NCBI GenBank assembly: GCA_009829735.1
Contig: CM020618.1
Coordinates: forward strand, 29,302,894 to 29,366,893
Direction: 5' to 3'
DNA: 64,000 nucleotides
Source: Pyropia yezoensis
Lineage: Eukaryota > Rhodophyta > Bangiophyceae > Bangiales > Bangiaceae
The notes under the pieces are model-generated. The model was not told the DNA's origin and ran no database searches. It was given only the letters and a program-made list of their open reading frames with translations. Positions 57,406 through 64,000 of the stretch are shown piece by piece (the first letter of the stretch is position 1; each line of letters begins with the position of its first letter). Position numbers and translations under genes: made by a program.

Positions 57406-57570
57406 ACCCGCAGGGCTGCCCCCCCCTGCCGTTGCCGCCGCTGCCGCCGCCGCCCCTGCTGCTCCCGGCCGCGGTGGTGTGCCGCCCGACAGCGGGGGCA
57501 GGAGGGAGAGGTCTGCCCAGCGGGGGGCGGTCACACGGGAGAGGGCGGCATCGAGGTCGCTCATGTCCAT
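55270..57570 (-). CDS. Unrecognised low-complexity protein with carboxy-terminal coiled coil
   Basis: 766 residues from the ATG at 57,570 (MDMSDLDAALSRVTAPRWAD). After poly-Ala/Gly tracts there is an ordered region near residues 130-200 (SRSAEARLAADPDLAALHQF, WATGVALCRALRHLTSHL) and another near 275-345 (WGLPAYVLAAGVNGERMAEV, GVAQRALASLGVVHADDV). Near the end, heptad-like segments (AKAERDAAVAARDVAVAAV, RRENVGLRRRLRDAERLVG) suggest a coiled coil interrupted by poly-Gly. I recognise no family. Support is the long frame plus biased but structured segments; some carboxy-terminal codons could be misread if homopolymers are wrong. Confidence 0.6.
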
Positions 57571-58482
57571 GGCCGGGCGCGGGGGGCGGGGGATCCACCC
57601 GCACGCGCGGGTGGGGTGGGCGACAACTCGCTCCGGAGGGGGGGGGTCGGAGGGAAAGAAAGCAAAAAACGGGGGTGCGGGGGGGGGGCGGGGGCGGCAG
57701 TCGGGCACACGTGCCCCCGGCCGCTTCCGCCGCCGCTCCCGCCGCCGCCGCGGCAGCCGCCACCACCACACCCCGCAGCGTTGCGGCAGCGACGCCGACG
57801 GGCGGGCGGCGCCCCCCCTGGCGCCGCGGCCGGGCCGGCGGGCGGGGACAGGAGGATACGCGGGGGGGGGGGGGAGGCGGGGGGGGAAGGGGGAGGCGGC
57901 GGGGGTGGTGGTGGTGGTCGGGGGGGGGTTGGTGGCGGCGGGTGGTGGCGGGGGGGGGGGAGCGACGCCCCGCCCAGCTGCGCCTTCTGGGGCGCGCGGA
58001 GCGAGCGGGACCGTGGTGGTGGCGGTGGGGCCCGCCCACTGGGAGCGGGGTGGCCAAATTGGGAGGCGCAGAGGCGTGGGGGCGCGTCGGGACCCACCGC
58101 ACGGGTGCTGGGACCAGTGACCTGGCTTCGGCCTGCAAGAATACGAGAACCTGTCAGCACAGGGGACGAAACGGGAGCTGAACGCTCCAATGGAGGCTAT
58201 CTTATGCCTTTTCAGTTCTTAAAAAACAGGAGGTGTGAACTTAGTGCAAGTCGAGTAGTGTTGTCACAGCGTGAGTCGCCTTCTCAAGTCAATCGTCTGC
58301 GAGGGGGGGTGTCAACGCCAAAACGCCCGGTCACCAAACCGCCCGGTCACCGAGCCGGCCTTTGCCCCTCATCGCCTGCTCCCCTGGTTTACGTCGTGCC
58401 CCCTCCCCTCACTCTGTGCTTCCCCACCCGCGTGGACACGCGGCCGGCGGCAGTGGTGGCAGCAGCAGAGGCGGCGGCAAGG
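57571..58482. other. Between divergent genes; no gene seen
   Basis: It separates the minus gene starting at 57,570 from the tentative plus gene at 58,483. It is G/C homopolymer-rich to about 58,130, then a short more balanced stretch with AT-rich patches (58,150-58,270) that may hold promoter elements. Confidence 0.4.
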
Positions 58483-60319
58483 ATGGCCTCCCGCGGGGCG
58501 TACACCCCCCTGGTACGGTTCCGCCACGCGCTGCGCAAGGCCGGTGGCGGTGGCGGCGGCAGCGGCGGCAGCGGCGGTGTTGGTGGTGGTGGGGGGGCGG
58601 TGGCGTCACCGGCGGCGGCGGGGGATGGCGCTGGGGGGGGGGGTGCCCGCGTCGCGGGGTCGGGTGCGGAGGTCGGTGTCAAGGCTGGTACGTTTTGGGG
58701 GGGGGGGTGGCTTGCGGGGGGGGGAAGGGGAGAAGACGGGGCGGTCGGGGGGCGGGTTGTCAGCCGGCGCGCGGGTCCTATGTCGCGTTTTGTTTTGCTG
58801 TTCCCTCGTGGACAGGGAGGTGTGGGGAAGGGAAGGGGAGCGGGTGTGGGTAGCGGTGCGTCGGTCCCGGCGGTGGCGCCAGTGGCGGCGGCGGTCATCC
58901 CCAGGAGGTGTGGGGACCCAGTGCGGTCTGTGGCGAACACCCGCCGGCCTGCCCACTGCCGCTGTCGTCACCACCACCGCCGTCACTGCCCCCGCTGCTT
59001 TCTTCGCCACCGTCTACGTCGCGGCCGCCGCTGCCTCTGCCGCCGCCGTCGCAGCGGCCGCCGTCCTCGTCCGTCCCCCACTGGACGGCAGGGTCAGCCG
59101 CGCTGACGCGGGAACTGTGTTGACCATGGCTGCTGCTCCCCCCCCCCCCTTCGCCACTGTGCCTGCCTGTGGTTCTGTGTCCATCCCAATGCGTCGTGTC
59201 TGCCTGTGCGGGTGTCCAACCCCCCCCGCCTCTTCCCTCTTCGACCTCCCCTTCTTCCCTCCCGCCCCTCCCTCCCCACCCGCCCCACCTGCCGGCTCGC
59301 CCGCTCACCCGCCCGCCCGCCCGCCCGCCTGCCCGCCCACTCGCTCCGCTACGCCTTGCACGTCGCCCTCCCGTTGCGGTGCGCCACGCCACGCCACGCC
59401 ACCCGCTCCTCTCTACCCAGCCCCGCCCACGTCTTCACCGTCAACGTCCCCCGCGGCGGCGGCCAAGTCCCCCGCCTCTCGCCACCCGTCGGTGCGCCTG
59501 GACAAGGCGCCGCCGCGGTCGCGGCTGACCACCGATGAGATGGAAGCGGTCATGGTACGTGGGGCAGTGAGAGAGAGGAGGAAGGGGGGGGCAGGGGGGC
59601 AGAGGACGGGAGGGGGGATGATTGATTGTCTGGTTGGTGGACGTGGGGTGGTGCCGGGCGGGGCCGGGGTCGTCAACCCAGGGACGATAGACGCACCCCT
59701 CGCCGCACCCCCGCCGCGGCGGCGTGTGGGAAGTGAAGAGTGCTAACGCGGGGTGGTGTGGGTCTGGTCTGCCTGCATTGATTGGGTGCGTGGCGCTGGG
59801 TGACGGGGGGGTGGCGTGGACAGGGCGGGGGTGGCTTGTAGCGGGCGCATTGGCCCCTGAGGGGGGGGGCGGAGGGGGCCCGCGGGGGGGTGGATATCGC
59901 AGGGGTTGGGGCTACGCGCCACGGGTCGGCTCCGAGAGAAAGAAACACGCCGCCAGACCGCCAGGGTCCTCTACGGTGACCCGTGGAAGCGCACTGCCCA
60001 AGCTACACTGCCTTGCCACCATCTTTCACCTTCCCCGATCACCTCCAACCCTCCCCCCGCCTCTCCTGCTCTACCTGCACCCCATCGTCGCCTGCCAGTG
60101 GTGCCATCACACGCTGCCCACGGTCCTGTCTCGAGCACCCTCGCGGCTGGCGGTGTGGTGGTGGTGGTGATCGCGGCGGCCGGTCGCTCCATCACACTGC
60201 CCACGGCCCCGCCTCTACCACCCATGCGGTTGGCGGTGGTGGGGGTGGCGGCGGCGGCGGCGGCGCCTTGGCCGGCCGCCCGCGCCGCCGGCGGGGCACC
60301 GCCGCGTCCGCAGGGGTGA
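58483..60319 (+). CDS. Tentative spliced membrane protein (three exons)
   Basis: Proposed exons are 58,483-58,687, 58,905-59,554 and 59,903-60,319, with GTACGT donors and CAG or GCAG acceptors, all keeping frame. The amino end (MASRGAYTPLVRFRHALRKA) looks like an organelle presequence. Exon 2 opens with an alanine/valine-rich hydrophobic stretch (AAFFATVYVAAAAASAAAVA) and ends RLTTDEMEAVM. Exon 3 begins GLRATGRLREKETRRQTARV, a charged helix. The middle of exon 2 is Pro/Cys-rich and may hide another intron. The end overlaps the minus gene at 60,192, so the last exon probably stops earlier. I recognise no family; the model is a guess built on splice signals. Confidence 0.3.
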
Positions 60320-62315
60320 GGGCGGTTGTGGGGGTGGGGACGGCGGTGGCCAGGGGCGGCCGCCCCCGCCGCAGCCGTCGCGGCAGCGTCGGCGACGGCT
60401 GTGGGGAGGGCAGCGACAGTGAGGGGGCGTCGCCGTTGACCGCCGCCGCCGCCGCTGCCACCGTGGACGTAGTGGGAGCCGTGGCCCGCCCGCCAGGTGG
60501 GACGACCGCCCCGGCAACGACCGCCGCGTCGACCGCCACGGGGAGGGGGGACTTGCGTGGCCGGCCGCGTCGACGCGGCGGCGACGAGGCGGTCAGCGGC
60601 GGCGTCGGTGGGGGCGGCGGCGGCGGCGGCGGCGGCGGCGGCACTGGCGGCGGTGGCGGCGGCGTCAGCGCGGCCACAACCGACACGCCGGCGCCGTCCC
60701 TGTCGGCGATATCAAGCGCATCCCCATAGTCGTCCTCAACGTCGAGCCCTTCAGGAGGCTCCCACCACGCGTCGGCAGGGCCGTCGGGAGGCTCCCACCA
60801 CGCGTCGGCCCAGCCGACGGCCGCCACCTCCACCGACGCGTCCTTCCGGGGCCGCCCCCGCCGCCGCCGGGGCGTTGGCGCCGGCAAGGGCGTCGTGGCC
60901 GGCGTGGTCGGTGTGGGGGACGCCCCCGGCCGCGCCGACGCAGACTCATCGGGATAGGCGTCGACGCCCACCGCCTCGACTGGGGGGGGGAGCGCCGCAG
61001 GGCCACCGGGGGAGGGGGTTAAGGGTGAGGCGACCTCCCGCCGCCGCCGGGGACGGCCCACGCCGCGGCCGGAAGGAGATGCGGTGGGGGGAGCGCCGGC
61101 GGCACCAACATCCCACACCGGTGCGTCTGCGCCCACAGAGGAGACTGCGGCGGCGAAGAGACTCTCCCCCCCCGCGAAGCCAACGGCAGTGGCTGCGTAG
61201 GCATCCGCCGGCGCCCCCCCAACCACGTTTTCTCCGAGTTCCACCGCCAACGCCGCCGCCGCAACGGCTGCCGCCTCTGCCGCGACCGCCGCTGCCTCCC
61301 GCCGCTTGCGGTGGGTCTCCAGCGCCACCTCCCGCCGCCGCGCGGCGCGGGCCCGCTTCCACTCGTCGTCCCCCCGGCGTGAACGGGACGCCTCCCCCCC
61401 CGCCAGTCGCTGCTCCATCCACGTCGCTTTGGCCGAGTGGAACGCGGTGAGCTTCTCCCGCCGCATGTAGTTGCCCCGCGCAAAGTCATTGATGCGCTTG
61501 GCCGTTGCGTCATCGACAAGCGTGATCGAGTCGAGGGCGCCAATGGTTACCCGCCCGCGACGGTCACCGCCGTCGGCAGTTTCGTCGTCGGCGGCGGTAG
61601 AGGACCCGGGGGGGGGATCCCCCGCGGCGGCGGCCGCGGCAGCTGCGGCCGCCGCCACCGCCGCCTTCTTTTCCGCCCGCAGGGCGAGCATCTTTTTCCG
61701 GTACGCGGGGTCGGCCCACCGCCGCCGTGCCGCCTCGGACCGCCGGGACCACTTGCGGGGCTCCTCATCCCCCGCCGCTTCGTCGGCCGCCAGCACCTCC
61801 CCGCCGGCAGCGGCGAAGGCTGCCCGGTCGCCGCCGCCGCCGCCCAGCCGCCCCCGCCGCCGCCGGCTAAGCCCCCCCAGTCGGAGGTCCTCCATGTCAG
61901 CCCCAGGCGGGAGTCCCCCCCCGCCCCCCTCCCCGCCGCCACCCCCCGCGCGGCGGCGGCCGCCGCCGTCGCCATCGGTGTCGACGTCGCCATCGGCGTC
62001 GCCCCAGTCGGCGCCGGCACGGTTCTCCCCCCAGAGGGGCGGGGAGAGGACGTGGATGGCACCCTCGTCGCTCGCGTCGATGCGGAAAAAGTGGCCCTGG
62101 ATGGACCGTTCGCTTGGGGGGGTGCCGGGCGGGCCCGCCATGGTGCGGCGGCCCTTGCGAAGGTTGAGCATGGTGGGCGGCGGGGGGCGCGACGAGGCAG
62201 GTGGGGGGGGCGGGGGGGTCGGGGAGGGGGGGGGCAGACCCTTTCGCGGAGCGCCGACCACGGGGAGGGGGAGAGGCGGGCGGAGCGGGAGGGCCGCCGC
62301 AAAGGCCGCCGCCAT
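60192..62315 (-). CDS. AT-hook protein with a NUMOD3-like segment
   Basis: 707 residues from the ATG at 62,315. Near residues 183-212, RKWSRRSEAARRRWADPAYR with the following KKMLALRAEKKA resembles NUMOD3, a short DNA-contacting module of homing nucleases also found in plant organelle proteins. A basic region follows (RINDFARGNYMRREKL). The carboxy half has at least four AT-hook cores, which bind the minor groove of AT tracts: GVGRPRRRR near 415, RRGRPRKD near 485, RRGRPRKS near 583 and RRRGRPAK near 676. An 11-residue unit DAWWEPP(D/E)G is doubled near 505-525. A proline-rich amino end could be a transit peptide. A nuclear or organellar DNA-binding role is inferred. Confidence 0.7.
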   Translation of the reverse strand: MAAAFAAALPLRPPLPLPVVGAPRKGLPPPSPTPPPPPPASSRPPPPTMLNLRKGRRTMAGPPGTPPSERSIQGHFFRIDASDEGAIHVLSPPLWGENRAGADWGDADGDVDTDGDGGGRRRAGGGGGEGGGGGLPPGADMEDLRLGGLSRRRRGRLGGGGGDRAAFAAAGGEVLAADEAAGDEEPRKWSRRSEAARRRWADPAYRKKMLALRAEKKAAVAAAAAAAAAAAGDPPPGSSTAADDETADGGDRRGRVTIGALDSITLVDDATAKRINDFARGNYMRREKLTAFHSAKATWMEQRLAGGEASRSRRGDDEWKRARAARRREVALETHRKRREAAAVAAEAAAVAAAALAVELGENVVGGAPADAYAATAVGFAGGESLFAAAVSSVGADAPVWDVGAAGAPPTASPSGRGVGRPRRRREVASPLTPSPGGPAALPPPVEAVGVDAYPDESASARPGASPTPTTPATTPLPAPTPRRRRGRPRKDASVEVAAVGWADAWWEPPDGPADAWWEPPEGLDVEDDYGDALDIADRDGAGVSVVAALTPPPPPPVPPPPPPPPPPPPTPPLTASSPPRRRGRPRKSPLPVAVDAAVVAGAVVPPGGRATAPTTSTVAAAAAAVNGDAPSLSLPSPQPSPTLPRRLRRGRPPLATAVPTPTTALTPADAAVPRRRRGRPAKAPPPPPPPPPPPTAWVVEAGPWAV

Positions 62316-64000
62316 GGTGAAGCGAGCAAGGCGGGCGGCGGGAGGGGGAGGGCCGCTTTTGGGGCAGCGCTTACGGGAGGGCGGGCGTCGGTGCTGGACG
62401 CTTGCGGCAGCGGCGGTAGGTGGTTGCAGCTCGACAGTGATGGGCTCGAAAAGAGCAGAGCCGCGGCCGTCGTAGCGCGCACAACAAGAGCATGGGGGCG
62501 GTAGTCATTTACAACCACCACCGGGAGGGGCAGAGGAACGGACCAGTGTCGACGGAACGCGATGTGGGCGGCGGATGCGATTCGGGACGGGCGCGGATGT
62601 GGGCCAGCACATCCCAGTTGCTTGCGCAGAGTGCCACAGCCAGGAGGAACACCCACGGGCAAGAGCGTCACGGACGGGGTGCGGAACCCCAGATCTGCAG
62701 GCCGCACACTGATTGGTCCAATGGACTTGTGAGATCGGTGTGCTGGCTCAATCTGCTCCCCGCATTGAGAGACACGTCTCGAAATAATATAAATAGCATG
62801 AATAATTAAGTGTCCTCAAATATCAAATGAAAGCTGGGAGACAGAGATTGGGGGTGGAGAGATCACAAAGCTCGGTTTGCGTGAGTTCTTTCGAAAACCT
62901 TCCAAGGCACAAAAGGCCACGGTGTATCTAGTCGCTAAGGAGGAGACGGTCACAGCCCCTCTCCCACATGAAGCACGCAGGAATTCCCACGTCGCCTTGC
63001 TCTGCGAGGAAGGGGTGGTGGGCGCCTTGACCTTGGCCATGTCGGACAGACGCGACGGCGCGGCCGCATTCAAGACACCTGTGTGGCAACAGATGCCACA
63101 CCCAACGCTTCTGAGGTGTCGGCTGGAGAGGGGGGGCGGGGGTCAGCGGCCGTGACCAGGGAGATCCACCGTCAGCGGTGATGAGCAGGCATACATTCCG
63201 TCTTGGGGAATACTCTAGCCACACTGGTGAGCACAACGCGTTGGCCGCCGTCGCCCTGGGAGGGGAGGTATCGGCGGCGCTAATGGCAGCCGGCAACGCC
63301 GGCGGCGGTGGCCATGCCACCGGCGCCGGTGGCGTCTCTGGCGACGGCTGGGGAAAGGGAAGGACCCCCGACACTCCGCGCTCCCCCGGCGCCACCCGAG
63401 GTTGGGCCTTCTGCCGTCTGGCTGGCGGCGCCTCCCGAAGCACTTTGGGAGCCGCGGTCGAGAGCGTGAGCCACGAGGCTGGAATAGATCCGAGGCACAA
63501 GGCGTACGAAGGATCAACGTTTCCTCTCGTGGGCTTCAGAGGGTATGGATTTTCAAGGTCCATCGTTGGCTGTGCGCCACACACTTGAAAATAGAAACGG
63601 TCGTGGTGGGGCCCGCCCAGCTCAACGCGATGGCCCGAGATGCTGCCAGCCGTGGAGATTGCGCCACGTGGAGGTGAATTCGCAACGTGTGGAGATACCG
63701 CTCGGGGGCATCTGCGCGGCCCTAACCCGCCCTCGGAGATGGCCCCGCCCACACGCGAGTTTGGGTGGCGTTCTGATCGAGCCCATCTCCCGCCTCCCGA
63801 CCGTTCGACCAGACACGACCACCCAGACCCATCGGGCCCACCCTTCCAGAGCGTCAATCGACCGCTATCGAAGGCTAGCCGCGCTTCGCCCTCCCACTGC
63901 CCGCATCCGCATCCGTCGCGCCCATTGCCCCCCTGACCGCTGCCGTGCCGCGTCGCATTTGTGTGCCGATCGTGCCACTCCCGCCGAGCCTGTCCGTTTC
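62316..64000. other. No supported gene; likely promoter side of the AT-hook gene
   Basis: The stretch 62,770-62,840 is unusually AT-rich for this window (AATAATATAAATAGC). A minus frame at 62,928-63,857 has ordinary composition but no family I recognise and no clear start context. Nothing else stands out to the window edge. Confidence 0.4.

Noticed and set aside
1..64000. CRISPR arrays, rRNA genes or a bacterial-type operon
   Set aside because: No spaced repeats, no rRNA-like sequence, and genes are spliced and independently arranged.

Overview
The window looks like nuclear DNA from a GC-rich, intron-poor eukaryote. Evidence: a V-ATPase subunit a gene and a mitochondrial pyruvate dehydrogenase E1-beta gene with GT-AG introns, proteins swollen by Gly/Ala/Pro runs, and a chromodomain Ty3/gypsy element. 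A red or green alga fits (bangiophyte red algae such as Porphyra/Pyropia have this style), but the species cannot be fixed from sequence alone.

Layout. 1-1404 is a decayed 3' end of a gypsy element (antisense ORF plus LTR) with a 201-bp insertion nested in it. 1405-10717 has no convincing intact gene, only a 5'-truncated, frameshifted PIF1-type helicase copy (about 3733-4954) and some repeats. 10718-27908 is a chromovirus locus bounded by a CCGAG target duplication. It is drawn as LTR-internal-LTR-internal-LTR with exactly 500 N inside it, and is best read as one 9.4-kb element duplicated by scaffolding. Each internal copy has gag, pol and a long antisense ORF downstream of pol. 27909-32678 is gene-poor.

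The gene-bearing part is 32679-62315. V-ATPase subunit a (+) converges on PDH E1-beta (-). Then come an unrecognised spliced gene (-), a DDX11/CHL1 iron-sulphur DNA helicase (-, one homopolymer frameshift), a gene-free repeat-rich stretch with G/C homopolymers up to 24 nt, a glycine-rich bZIP-like protein (+), an unrecognised coiled-coil protein (-), a tentative spliced membrane protein (+), and an AT-hook/NUMOD3-like protein (-). These are independent housekeeping and regulatory genes, not a pathway cluster. Well-supported introns are 190-275 bp and all start GTACG.

The most interesting object is the antisense ORF of the gypsy element (647 codons from its ATG). Between the decayed copy at 1-600 and the intact copies, hand-counted differences fall mostly at its third codon positions, which argues that it encodes a selected protein. 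Other points worth checking are a 17-nt palindrome upstream of two neighbouring genes and the tRNA-like 201-bp insertion.
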